A DNA stretch of 64,000 nucleotides, from the NCBI RefSeq assembly GCF_000242255.2, contig NC_017033.1:1922001-1986000 (forward strand), given 5' to 3'. Positions 9,177 to 17,506 of the stretch are shown piece by piece. Position numbers and translations under genes: made by a program. Within the stretch, counting starts at the first letter, position 1. Every line of letters starts with the position of its first letter. Below the pieces are notes generated by a model that saw nothing but the letters and a program-made list of their open reading frames with translations, was not told the origin of the DNA and ran no database searches. Source of the stretch: Frateuria aurantia DSM 6220 (GTDB lineage: Bacteria; Pseudomonadota; Gammaproteobacteria; Xanthomonadales; Rhodanobacteraceae).

Positions 9177-10245
9177 ATGGCCTTCGACCCCGGTCGGGAG
9201 GTCTTGCCTTGATCGAATCCGGCTTTCCGCCCTGCGCCGGCTTGGGCCATGCCTGCTGATCCTGGTGCTGGGCTGGACCGGACTGGCGTCCGCGGCAGAG
9301 CGGACCGTGCAGGATCTGGCCGGCGAGACGGTGGCATTGCCGGCGCATCCGGCACGGATTGCCGATCTGTGGTTTGCCCACAACGAGCTGCTGGTGATGC
9401 TGGGTGGTGCCGGATGCATCAGGATGACCGTGGACCGGCCCGAGACCACGCCATGGATGTTCAAGCTGGCGCCGGTCCTGCATCAGGCCACCCAGATCCG
9501 CGGCCAGGCCAATCCCGAGGCCTTGCTTGCCGAAGGCATCGATCTTGCGTTCGTTTCTTCGCCACGCTCGGCCTTGCCGTACCGTCGTCTGGGCATTCCC
9601 ACGCTGGCCATGGAATTCCAGAATGCCGATGGTCTGATGCACGCCGTCAGTCTGACGGCCGATGCTCTCGGTTCGACGGCGGCGCAGGCGGTTGCCCGGC
9701 GTTACAATCAAGAGTTGCTGCAGGTGATGGCCGGCTTGAAGCAGCGACTGGGCGATCTGACCGAGGCGCAGCGTCCTCGCGTATTGCATATCGAATCCCT
9801 GGTGCCCTTGCGCGTCGATGGCGGCGGCAGCCTGATCGACCAGTGGATACATCTTGCCGGCGGTCGCAATGCCGCGGCCAGTGTGAAGGGCAGCAAACAG
9901 CCCGTCGATTTCGAACAGGTCCTGGCCTGGCAGCCCGACATCATCATTGTCGGTGCCTCGGCGGCCAAGATCGACCAGGTGGCGGCCAATGCCTGGTGGC
10001 GGTCACTGCCGGCGGTTCGCCAGGGCCGGGTCTATCGTGATCCGCTGGGGATCTTTCCCTGGGACCGATATGGCAGCGAATTCCTGCTGCAATTGCAGTG
10101 GGCGGCCAAGACCTTGCATCCGGAGCGATTCCGGGATCTGGACATGCCGGCCGTCGCACATCGCTTCTACGCCGACTATTTTCAGCATGACCTGAGCGAG
10201 GCCGATATCCGGCGGATGCTGCAGGGACTGCCTCCGGCATCGTGA
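9127..10245 (+). CDS. Periplasmic metal/oxyanion-binding protein of a BtuF/FecB-type ABC importer, MolA-like candidate
   Basis: A 372-residue substrate-binding protein. After a poorly supported N-terminus of about 33 residues comes a hydrophobic signal segment (ALRRLGPCLLILVLGWTGLA, about residues 36-55), so the true start may be internal. Mature sequence begins around AAERTVQDLAGETVALP, the typical opening of class III binding proteins (iron-siderophore, cobalamin, molybdate). Two lobes joined by a long helix are expected from the length. The following permease and ATPase overlap by four bases each. Since five molybdenum genes lie immediately upstream, a MolA-type molybdate/tungstate binder is the best contextual guess. 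Heme, cobalamin or ferric chelates cannot be excluded. Confidence 0.85.
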   Translation: MSIDFLIPPSSTVRPPKWPSTPVGRSCLDRIRLSALRRLGPCLLILVLGWTGLASAAERTVQDLAGETVALPAHPARIADLWFAHNELLVMLGGAGCIRMTVDRPETTPWMFKLAPVLHQATQIRGQANPEALLAEGIDLAFVSSPRSALPYRRLGIPTLAMEFQNADGLMHAVSLTADALGSTAAQAVARRYNQELLQVMAGLKQRLGDLTEAQRPRVLHIESLVPLRVDGGGSLIDQWIHLAGGRNAAASVKGSKQPVDFEQVLAWQPDIIIVGASAAKIDQVAANAWWRSLPAVRQGRVYRDPLGIFPWDRYGSEFLLQLQWAAKTLHPERFRDLDMPAVAHRFYADYFQHDLSEADIRRMLQGLPPAS

Positions 10246-11270
10246 GAGCCGTTTCCTTGTCTGCCGGTGGCTGGCTGGCACTGGCCGGGGGGATCTGGCT
10301 GGGCAGCTGCCTGATCGCCCTCTGCGCCGGCCGCTATCCGCTGGACTTGTCTGCCTTGGCCGGCTATGTCTGGCATCTGGCCGGAGGCCGCAGTGATCTG
10401 ACCGGCGCTCAGCTGCAGACCATGCATGCGCTGATCTACGAATCCCGATTGCCGCGGTTGCTGGGTGCCAGCATGATGGGGGCGGCCCTTGCTCTGGCTG
10501 GCGCTACCTATCAGTCGGCTTTTCGCAATCCGCTGGTATCACCCGGGCTGCTGGGCGTGCTCAGCGGGGCCGGCTTCGGTGCCGCGCTGGCCATCGTGCT
10601 GGGGCTTCCGGCCCTTGCCATTCAGGGCACAGCTTTTGCGGGAGGGCTGCTGGCCTCGGCGGTGGGCGTGGGCATCGCTCACCGGCTGGGCGGCGGCAGC
10701 CCGATGACCCTGATTTTTGGCGGACTGATCAGCAACGCCTTGTTCACCGCCTTGTTGTCGATTCTGAAATTCGTCGCCGACCCCGACCAGCAATTGTCCG
10801 ACATCGTGTTCTGGCTGCTGGGCAGCCTGGATCGCCTGAGCATGCCGGGCCTGCTGCCGCTGGCCTTGGTGCTGGTGCCGGGCTGCCTGCTCCTGTTGGC
10901 GATGGCACGATTGCTTGACCTGTTGACCCTAGGTGATGACGAGGCCAATGCCCTGGGCATTCCGGCGGTGCGACTGCGCTATCTGGTGATCGCGACGGCC
11001 ACCCTGATCGCGGCGATGACAGTGGCCGCCGCCGGCATCATCGGTTGGCTGGGCCTGATCGTGCCGCATGTCACCCGTTTGCTGGTCGGGCCTCAGCATC
11101 GGCGGATGATGCCGGTGGCGGCCTTGTTGGGCGCCAGTTTTCTGGTGCTGGCCGATACCTTGTCGCGCAGCCTCAGCAGCACCGAGATTCCGGTCGGCAT
11201 CATGACAGAACTGGCTGGTGCCCTGAGTCTGCTGGCTGTATTGCATATCATTCGGCGGTATCTGTGGTGA
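10242..11270 (+). CDS. FecCD/BtuC-type ABC transporter permease, MolB-like candidate
   Basis: A 342-residue, very hydrophobic protein with about nine to ten membrane segments. The FecCD signature is clear: SRLPRLLGASMMGAALALAGATYQSAFRNPLVSPGLLG near residues 68-105 and the C-terminal GLIVPHVTRLLVGPQHRRMMP block that contacts the ATPase. Two copies would form the inner-membrane channel. The start is GTG at 10242, overlapping the binding-protein stop (GTGA), so the genes are translationally coupled. In Haemophilus influenzae the MolBCA importer of this same architecture carries molybdate, and the molybdenum genes upstream make that the leading hypothesis. Confidence 0.9.
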   Translation: MRAVSLSAGGWLALAGGIWLGSCLIALCAGRYPLDLSALAGYVWHLAGGRSDLTGAQLQTMHALIYESRLPRLLGASMMGAALALAGATYQSAFRNPLVSPGLLGVLSGAGFGAALAIVLGLPALAIQGTAFAGGLLASAVGVGIAHRLGGGSPMTLIFGGLISNALFTALLSILKFVADPDQQLSDIVFWLLGSLDRLSMPGLLPLALVLVPGCLLLLAMARLLDLLTLGDDEANALGIPAVRLRYLVIATATLIAAMTVAAAGIIGWLGLIVPHVTRLLVGPQHRRMMPVAALLGASFLVLADTLSRSLSSTEIPVGIMTELAGALSLLAVLHIIRRYLW

Positions 11271-12016
11271 GCCTGCTTGAAGTCGATGCGATCAGCTATG
11301 CCTTGGGTGGGCGGCCGGTGCTGGATCAGGTCAGCCTTGCACTGGAGGCAGGCGATCTGGTCGGTCTGCTGGGGCCCAACGGCGCCGGCAAGTCCAGTTT
11401 GCTGCGGCTGATGATGGGGCTGGCCCGTCCTGCGACCGGGCATATCCGGCTGCACGGGCGGGACCTCGGCCACTGGAGCCGGATGGCGATGGCCGCCGAG
11501 GTCGGCTATGTACCGCAAGCTCATGTGGCGGTCTTTCCCTATCCGGTGGTTGATGTCGTGGCCATGGGCCGTTCGGTCCAGCACGGTCTGTGGCGATCAC
11601 CCCGCCAGACGGATCGCGATGCGGTGGCATCCGCACTGGAGCAGCTCGGCATTGCCCATCTGGCCAGGCGCGCCTATACCGAACTGTCCGGCGGCGAGCG
11701 ACAGAGCGTGCTGCTGGCTCGCGCCATGGCTCAGGGCTGCCGGATTCTGTTGCTGGATGAGCCGACCACAGGCCTGGATTTCGGACAGCAGCAGCGGCTC
11801 TACACCCTGCTGCAGCTATTGAGCCGGCAGGGCTATGCGATTGTCGCCAGCAGTCACGATCCTTATCGTGCCCGAGAGGTATTCGATCAGGCGCTGATGC
11901 TGCGGGCCGGTGCCGTGGTCGGATACGGTCCCAGCCAGGACTTGCTGGATGATGCCGCCATACGGGCGCTGTATGGCTTGAGCGAGCCGCTCCGGACCGG
12001 ACCGGCCATCGACTGA
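11267..12016 (+). CDS. ABC transporter ATPase of the BtuD/FecE type, MolC-like candidate
   Basis: A 249-residue ATP-binding subunit. Walker A is GPNGAGKSS (about residues 36-44), the signature motif is LSGGERQSV, Walker B is ILLLDEPTTGLD and the switch histidine follows in ASSHDP. The frame is open far upstream inside the permease gene, but GTG at 11267 overlaps the permease stop (GTGA) and gives the usual N-terminus. It completes the binding protein-permease-ATPase set and ends the molybdenum block. A GC-rich hairpin follows the stop. Confidence 0.92.
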   Translation: MSLLEVDAISYALGGRPVLDQVSLALEAGDLVGLLGPNGAGKSSLLRLMMGLARPATGHIRLHGRDLGHWSRMAMAAEVGYVPQAHVAVFPYPVVDVVAMGRSVQHGLWRSPRQTDRDAVASALEQLGIAHLARRAYTELSGGERQSVLLARAMAQGCRILLLDEPTTGLDFGQQQRLYTLLQLLSRQGYAIVASSHDPYRAREVFDQALMLRAGAVVGYGPSQDLLDDAAIRALYGLSEPLRTGPAID

Positions 12017-12042
12017 GCCCGGCGCCGCAGCGCGCCTCGGGC
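12017..12042 (+). terminator. Possible transcription terminator hairpin after the importer operon
   Basis: Directly after the ATPase stop, GCCC and GGCGC pair with GCGCC and GGGC around a six-base loop. There is no following T-run, so this would be a weak or Rho-assisted end rather than a canonical intrinsic terminator. Confidence 0.35.
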
Positions 12043-12241
12043 ACCATCTCTTGGAGCCCGGGCAGTGGCAAACCGCTTCCCCAGGGCATCCCATGGCTGC
12101 GGCCAGAGACGGATGAACGGTGGCGGGCGGCCCCATGCATACCGGTCGCCAGATTCAGACAACTCTCGAACGCCGACGCAGCGGGGCGATGCCCTCGGTC
12201 TCGACAATGCCTGCTCGAAGCGCGGACTGTCCGCACGGCCT

Positions 12242-12272
12242 GTTGTTTCCTTTCTCGGATAGTGGCTATAAT
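12242..12272 (+). promoter_or_regulatory. Candidate sigma-70 promoter of the catabolic operon
   Basis: A perfect TATAAT lies at 12267-12272, with TTGTTT at 12242-12247 as a possible -35 element at a long 19-base spacing. It is AT-rich within otherwise GC-rich DNA and reads toward the cupin gene. The stretch 12017-12607 between the importer and the cupin gene holds no convincing coding region, so a transcript from here would carry a leader of about 330 bases. No regulator gene lies next to the operon. Confidence 0.45.
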
Positions 12273-12607
12273 TTGCTCAAGGAACACCGTTTCATATATA
12301 AAACAATTGCACGGCATGGATGAATGCATCAGCAGCTTCACAGGCGTGGCCCTGGTGGAAAGCATCGTCCGCACCAGCGGGCCGGCTCAGGCGACAAGTC
12401 CATCATCCATTCCGTTGCAATGAGCGCCGGCAGGTCCCAGCCAAGGAGCCAGGATTGCATGGGCAGGGACTTTATCGGCAAGGCCTTCATGCCGCGCCTG
12501 CAGGGTGTGGCAGGCGACCGCGACGACTGGGCGAACATGGCCGGTGCCGTGATCGCGACGGGCCGCAGGCAGCCGATCCGTGAATTGCCCACCAAGAGGA
12601 GTGCATC

Positions 12608-13138
12608 ATGGTCACCGTCGAAAAGGAACGCGCATCCTGGCAGCAGCCCGAAGACAGCAGCTTTGCCGATTGGCTGGCCGGGCGGGTGGCTCGACTGCAG
12701 ACACGCAGGTACGACTGGGACGCCCTGAAATTTCAGGCGGATTACGACCCACGGTATCGAAGGGCCCAGATGCGCTATGTGGGCACCGGTGGTACCGGAG
12801 TGGCCAGCGACAGCAATACGGTTCCCGCCGGCGCCTTCACCTTCTCCACCATGGTGGTACCGGCCGGGCATATCGGGCCCAGTCACATCCATGTCGATGT
12901 CGAGGAAATCTTTTTCGTCTTGCGCGGCAAGATGCAGGTGGTCTGCGAACGCGATGGCGAGCGCTGGGAAGCGGAGCTGGGCGAACGGGATCTGATTTCG
13001 GTACCGCCCGGCGTCTACCGTTCCGAAACCAATATCGGCGAAGAAGACGCCTTGATGTGCGTCATGCTGGGCTCGCCACGACCCGTCACGCCGACCTATC
13101 CGCCGGACTCGCCGCTGTCTCGCATCAAACGGCAGTGA
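12608..13138 (+). CDS. Cupin-domain protein (first gene of catabolic operon)
   Basis: A 176-residue single-domain cupin. Cupin motif 1 is seen as GPSHIHVDVEEIFFVLRGK (about residues 97-115), with the HxH and glutamate metal ligands. Motif 2 reads GERDLISVPPGVYRSETN, in which the fourth ligand histidine is replaced (PPGVYR instead of PxGxxH). Such proteins bind Fe or Mn and act as dioxygenases, isomerases or sensors. The role here is unknown, but the position at the head of an eight-gene set argues for a catabolic step. AGAGGAG precedes the ATG at a good distance. The next gene starts one base after its stop. Confidence 0.85.
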   Translation: MVTVEKERASWQQPEDSSFADWLAGRVARLQTRRYDWDALKFQADYDPRYRRAQMRYVGTGGTGVASDSNTVPAGAFTFSTMVVPAGHIGPSHIHVDVEEIFFVLRGKMQVVCERDGERWEAELGERDLISVPPGVYRSETNIGEEDALMCVMLGSPRPVTPTYPPDSPLSRIKRQ

Positions 13139-13139
13139 G

Positions 13140-14045
13140 ATGAGCACTGAAGCAGAAGGACACGGGTTCAGCGGAGCAGCCGCCAGCCGCCTTCACGAAC
13201 GGCTGGCAGGCCTGCCACAAGCAGAAGCGGCAGGCATCCGCTACCTGCAGGTGGCAGGCGATGCATTGGATGGATTGCCGCTGGTTCTGCTGCACGGCAT
13301 CGGATCGGGCGCGGCATCGTGGCTTCCGCTGATCCTCGCCGTCGGATCGTCACGCCGGATGCTGGCCTGGAACCAGCCGGGATATGCGGGTTCGGGCGCC
13401 TTGCCCCGGACCCGCGTGAAGGCAACCGACTATGCCAAGGTGCTGATCTGTTGGCTGGATGCGATAGGCATCGACCGTTGCCAGCTGGTAGGCCATTCGC
13501 TGGGCGCCTTGATTGCCGCTGCCGCAGCGGCCAGGCATCCGCAGCGGTTCAGTTCGTTGTTGCTGATTTCTCCGGCGCAGGGCTATGCCCGGTTACCGGC
13601 CGAGGAACGCCAGCGTCGGCTGTTTGAGCGCATGGAGCGGATGCGCCGCCAGGGGCCTGCGGCGATGGCGGCGGAAAGGGCACCCCAGCTGTTGTCGGCG
13701 CAGGCTTCAGAGGAAGCCAGGGCCTGGGTGGAGTGGAACATGGCCCGGCTGGACCCTGCCGGTTACGCTCAGGCCCTGCAGGTGCTGGGGCAGGGGGATA
13801 TCGTGGCGGATCTGAAGTTCTGGCAGGGACCGATGCATATCGCGGTGGGTACCGAGGACCGGATCACCCCGTTGGCCGGGTGTGCCGAACTGGCGGATGC
13901 GCTGGGCTGTGCATTGAGCCTGATTCCGGGGGCTGGCCATGCCAGTCCGGTGGAAGCGCCTGCGGTTTGCGCCGGACTTGTCGACCAAATGGAGGCACTC
14001 GGGAAAGAGGGGCAGAGCTTCACCCGATCATCTCCTGCGGGCTGA
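13140..14045 (+). CDS. Alpha/beta-fold hydrolase
   Basis: A 301-residue alpha/beta hydrolase. The oxyanion region LLHGIGSGAASW (about residues 50-61), the nucleophile elbow GHSLGA (about 119-124), an acid in GTEDRITP (about 238-245) and a histidine in GAGHASPVEAP complete a Ser-Asp-His triad. This layout is common among C-C bond hydrolases of meta-cleavage pathways and among esterases and lactonases. It begins one base after the cupin stop. With an extradiol-type VOC protein later in the operon, hydrolysis of a ring-cleavage product is plausible, but the substrate cannot be read from sequence. Confidence 0.88.
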   Translation: MSTEAEGHGFSGAAASRLHERLAGLPQAEAAGIRYLQVAGDALDGLPLVLLHGIGSGAASWLPLILAVGSSRRMLAWNQPGYAGSGALPRTRVKATDYAKVLICWLDAIGIDRCQLVGHSLGALIAAAAAARHPQRFSSLLLISPAQGYARLPAEERQRRLFERMERMRRQGPAAMAAERAPQLLSAQASEEARAWVEWNMARLDPAGYAQALQVLGQGDIVADLKFWQGPMHIAVGTEDRITPLAGCAELADALGCALSLIPGAGHASPVEAPAVCAGLVDQMEALGKEGQSFTRSSPAG

Positions 14046-14191
14046 GAAAGGCGGGCCGGAACCCGCAACGGAACGGGGCGCTGCGGCGATCGACGGTTCC
14101 AGGCGCGGAGAGGCGCCGCAATGCTCCCGGGAAAGGGCCTCCGATGCCGGGATTCTTCATGGATGTGCAGCTTGACGAGCAGGAGCGCGAG

Positions 14192-14989
14192 ATGAAGCTT
14201 GAGTCCTACGCCCAAGGTCAGGTGGCGGTGGTCACCGGGGGGAGTGCAGGTATCGGACTGGCTACGGCCGGACTCTTTCTGGCTTCGGGTGCCGCCGTCG
14301 CGATCTGCGGTCGTGATCCGGAGCGCCTGGCGGCGGCCGAAGATGAATTGCGGCAACGCCATCCGGGAGCGCACCTGCTGGGTTTCTGTTGTGACGTGCT
14401 GGATGGCGAGGCCGTCGAGAAGTTTGCGCAGGCCGTGGCGGCCCGTTACGGTCGGATCGACATATTGATCAACAATGCCGGGGAAGGGCGCAGCTCGACC
14501 TTTTCTGATACCTCTGACGAGGCCTGGCGGCGGGAGCTGGAACTGAAGTATTTCAGCATCATCCGGCCGGTCCGGGCATTCCTGCCCTGGTTGAAACAGT
14601 CTTCGAGTCCCTCGATCACCTGCGTGAGTTCCCTGCTTGCGGTCCAGCCGGAACCGCATATGGTGGCGACATCGTCCGCCCGTGCAGGCACCCTGAACCT
14701 GATCAAGTCCCTGGCCGCGGAACTGGCGCCCTTCCGGATCCGGGTCAATGCCATTCTGGTCGGCATCGTCGAATCCGGGCAGTGGCGCCGCCGCTTCCGG
14801 GCACAGCATGAACAGCCGGACTGGGCGGAGTGGAGTCACGGGCTGGCCTTGCAGAAAGGCATTCCATGGGGGCGGTTTGGCCATCCGGACGAAGCGGCGA
14901 GGGCATTGTATTTTCTTGCCACGTCCATGTCGTCCTACACAACGGGAAGCACCGTCGATGTCTCAGGAGGACTTGCACGCCATGTCTGA
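14192..14989 (+). CDS. Atypical short-chain dehydrogenase/reductase lacking the YxxxK catalytic motif
   Basis: A 265-residue SDR-fold protein. The NAD(P)-binding TGGSAGIGLA loop (about residues 15-24), the NNAGEG segment (about 93-98) and the serine of CVSSLLA are present. At the place where classical SDRs carry YSASK, this protein reads TSSARAG, so the catalytic tyrosine and lysine are replaced by threonine and arginine. The C-terminal VDVSGG end is normal. ATG 14192 has AGGAG at 14181-14185, although an earlier in-frame ATG exists at 14144. The gene overlaps the next by eight bases. It may use a different mechanism or bind cofactor without classical redox catalysis. Confidence 0.85.
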   Translation: MKLESYAQGQVAVVTGGSAGIGLATAGLFLASGAAVAICGRDPERLAAAEDELRQRHPGAHLLGFCCDVLDGEAVEKFAQAVAARYGRIDILINNAGEGRSSTFSDTSDEAWRRELELKYFSIIRPVRAFLPWLKQSSSPSITCVSSLLAVQPEPHMVATSSARAGTLNLIKSLAAELAPFRIRVNAILVGIVESGQWRRRFRAQHEQPDWAEWSHGLALQKGIPWGRFGHPDEAARALYFLATSMSSYTTGSTVDVSGGLARHV

Positions 14990-16667
14990 CGCAGCCCCCA
15001 ACCCCGTTCGCGCCACGGTCGCCGAGGTGATCGCGGCCTTTATCGAGCAATGCCAGGTCCATACCGTATTCGGCGTCATCTCGATCCACAATATGCCGAT
15101 GCTGGATGCCATCCATCGTCGTGGCCGCATCCGCTATGTGGGAGCGCGCGGCGAGGCGGGTGCCGTCAACATGGCCGATGGCCATGCACGCGTCAGCGGC
15201 GGACTCGGCGTCGTCTTCACCAGCACGGGTACTGCAGCAGGCAATGCGGCAGGGGCCTTGGTCGAGGCGCTGACGGCGGGGACGCCGCTGCTGCATCTCA
15301 CCGGGCAGATCGAAACCCCTTTTCTGGACCGTGACCTGGCTTATATCCATGAAGCGCCTGCGCAGCTGGCGATGCTGCAGGCCGTCTCCAAGGCCGCTTA
15401 TCGGGTGGCTTCGGCATCGACGGCGCTGGCTGTTGTCCGCGAGGCTGTGCGAGTAGCCCTGACTGCACCGGCCGGCCCGGTCTCGGTGGAACTTCCGATT
15501 GATATCCAGGCCACTGAGATCGACTGGCCGGTGGATATCGCACCCGCCCCGGTCCGGACATGGCCGGTCGACAACGACCGCGTGTTGCAGCTCGCCGAGC
15601 GTCTGGTCAAGGCCCGTCGACCGCTGTTGTGGCTGGGTGGCGGATCGCGGGCGGCGGGTGAAGCCGTGGGCCGCTTGCTGGCGCTGGGCTTCGGCGTGGT
15701 GACCAGTGTCCAGGGGCGTGGCGTGGTCGCTGAAGATCATACGCAGTCGTTGGGGGCCTTCAATGTGCACCCTGCCGTCGAACGCTTCTACCAGACTTGC
15801 GATGCCCTGCTGGTGGTGGGTTCCCGCCTGCGCGGCAACGAAACCCTGACCTATCGGCTGGCACTGCCTACGCCCTTGTACCGTATTGATGCCAATCCGC
15901 TGGCCGATCAGCGCGGCTATCCCAATGCCTTGTTCCTGCAGGGCGATGCCTCGGCTGTGCTGCATCAGCTGGCCGATGCCTTGCAGGGCCGCCTGCGTAT
16001 CGATCCCGACTTCCTGCCGGCACTGGCGGCGGCGCGGGCCGAGGCCGAGGCCGGCGTGCAGGCCGGTCTGGGTCCCTATGCCGGGCTGGTGACCAGCCTG
16101 CGGCGGCACGCAGGGAGCGATTTCAACTGGGTGCGCGATGTCACCATCTCCAACAGCACCTGGGGCAATCGTCTGCTTCCGTTGCATCAGCCTCGGGCCG
16201 GCGTGCATGCGCTGGGCGGTGGCATCGGGCAGGGCATGCCGATGGCGATCGGAGCAGCCTTGGCCGGAACGGCCGCGCGGACCTGGTGTCTGGTCGGTGA
16301 CGGCGGGCTGATGCTCAATGTCGGCGAGCTGGCCACCGCCGTGCAGGAGCGCGCCGACGTGGTGATCCTGCTGATGAACGATCAGGCCTATGGCGTGATC
16401 AGGAATATCCAGGATGCAGTCTATGGTGGCCGGCACGCCTATGTCGAGCTGCAGCAGCCGGACTTCGGTCAGCTCTGTCGCAGCCTTGGCCTGCCCTGGC
16501 ATCGCATCGATGCCATCGAGCAGGCCGATGCGGTGTTCCAGGCAGCCCTGGTCGAGAAGGGGCCGGTGCTGATCGAGGTGGATATGTGCGGCATCGGCGA
16601 TTTCAGCGTCGCCTTTGCCGGTCCCCCGGTGAAGCCTGCGGTTGTATCGGAGCCGACTGATGAATGA
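14982..16667 (+). CDS. Thiamine-diphosphate enzyme of the acetolactate synthase/benzoylformate decarboxylase group
   Basis: A 561-residue ThDP enzyme with three domains: N-terminal Pyr domain with the activating glutamate in GARGEAGAVNMADG (about residues 52-65), central domain, and C-terminal PP domain with the diphosphate motif GDGGLMLNVGELATAVQ ending in LLMND (about 438-469). Such enzymes decarboxylate 2-oxo acids, ligate aldehydes or cleave C-C bonds. AGGAGG at 14965-14970 lies inside the end of the preceding gene, and ATG 14982 was chosen for it. It overlaps both neighbours by eight bases, a sign of tight co-translation. Conversion of a 2-oxo acid to an aldehyde for the downstream ALDH is a reasonable inference. 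Confidence 0.9.
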   Translation: MSDAAPNPVRATVAEVIAAFIEQCQVHTVFGVISIHNMPMLDAIHRRGRIRYVGARGEAGAVNMADGHARVSGGLGVVFTSTGTAAGNAAGALVEALTAGTPLLHLTGQIETPFLDRDLAYIHEAPAQLAMLQAVSKAAYRVASASTALAVVREAVRVALTAPAGPVSVELPIDIQATEIDWPVDIAPAPVRTWPVDNDRVLQLAERLVKARRPLLWLGGGSRAAGEAVGRLLALGFGVVTSVQGRGVVAEDHTQSLGAFNVHPAVERFYQTCDALLVVGSRLRGNETLTYRLALPTPLYRIDANPLADQRGYPNALFLQGDASAVLHQLADALQGRLRIDPDFLPALAAARAEAEAGVQAGLGPYAGLVTSLRRHAGSDFNWVRDVTISNSTWGNRLLPLHQPRAGVHALGGGIGQGMPMAIGAALAGTAARTWCLVGDGGLMLNVGELATAVQERADVVILLMNDQAYGVIRNIQDAVYGGRHAYVELQQPDFGQLCRSLGLPWHRIDAIEQADAVFQAALVEKGPVLIEVDMCGIGDFSVAFAGPPVKPAVVSEPTDE

Positions 16668-17487
16668 GACCGCGAAATCCTCTCGCCTCGCCACGCGGGT
16701 GGCCTTGATCGGCTTCGGTGCGGTAGGGCGGCACCTGTTCGACGCCTTGCGCGATGATGCCTCGGTGCGGATCGCCCAGATCATCACCCGGCCGGCAGCC
16801 CATCCCGACATCCGACAACAGGTGGGGCCGACGGTGGAGGTCGTGGGCCACGTCTCGGAGCTGGCCCGCCCGCCGGACTACGCCCTTGAATGCGCCGGGC
16901 ATGCCGCTCTCCTGGATCATGTGCTGCCGCTGCTGCGCAAGGGGGTTGATTGCGGGGTGATTTCAACCGGTGGCCTGGCCGATGCCGCGATCTTCGAAGC
17001 CTTGCTGGAGGCGTCGCGAGACGGCGGTGGGCGGCTGGAGGTCCTCGCCGGAGCCGTGGGTGCCATCGATGTCTTGGCGGCCGGTTTTTATGGGGAGCTG
17101 CAGTCCGTGCAGTATGAGGGTCGCAAACCGCCGCGAAGCTGGCTCGGCACACCGGCCGAACAGCGATGTGACCTGACCGGATTGAAACAGGCCTTCACAT
17201 TCTTCGACGGCAGCGCACGCGAGGCCGCCAGGGACTATCCGAAAAATGCCAATGTCACGGCCACCGTTGCCTTGGCAGGTCTGGGCTTCGAAGCGACACG
17301 GGTCCGCCTTACGGCCGATCCCCGGCTGGACGGCAATCAGCACCTTGTCCATGCACAAGGCGCATTCGGCGAGTTCCATTTCCAGTTGCAGGGCCGGACC
17401 CTGCCCGACAATCCCAGGACATCGATGCTTGCCGCGTTGAGCGCCTTGCGCGCGCTGCGCAACCGCAAGGCGCCCTATATCGTCTGA
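16660..17487 (+). CDS. Aspartate dehydrogenase-like NAD(P)-dependent oxidoreductase
   Basis: A 275-residue protein of the NadX/AspDH family. The Rossmann motif VALIGFGAVGRHL lies near the N-terminus (about residues 14-26), ECAGHAAL and VISTGGLAD follow, and the C-terminal half has YPKNANVTATVALAGLGF and LPDNPRTSMLA, both typical of this family. Known members oxidatively deaminate L-aspartate or reductively aminate oxaloacetate. Members encoded in catabolic clusters of this type have no established substrate. ATG 16660 overlaps the ThDP gene (ATGAATGA). Its presence suggests that the pathway handles an amino or imino intermediate. Confidence 0.85.
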   Translation: MNETAKSSRLATRVALIGFGAVGRHLFDALRDDASVRIAQIITRPAAHPDIRQQVGPTVEVVGHVSELARPPDYALECAGHAALLDHVLPLLRKGVDCGVISTGGLADAAIFEALLEASRDGGGRLEVLAGAVGAIDVLAAGFYGELQSVQYEGRKPPRSWLGTPAEQRCDLTGLKQAFTFFDGSAREAARDYPKNANVTATVALAGLGFEATRVRLTADPRLDGNQHLVHAQGAFGEFHFQLQGRTLPDNPRTSMLAALSALRALRNRKAPYIV

Positions 17488-17506
17488 GTCAGCCCAGGAG
17501 CCACTC

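Noticed and set aside
12017-12130. Cobalamin-riboswitch-like pieces (GGGGAAGCGG and GCCACTG on the minus strand) after the importer genes
   Set aside because: The order and spacing of the motifs do not follow the cobalamin riboswitch consensus, and no minus-strand gene follows. It gave no support for a cobalamin role of the importer.
12320-12728. Short overlapping open frames before the cupin gene
   Set aside because: They overlap the start of the well-supported cupin gene in other frames and contain no motif.
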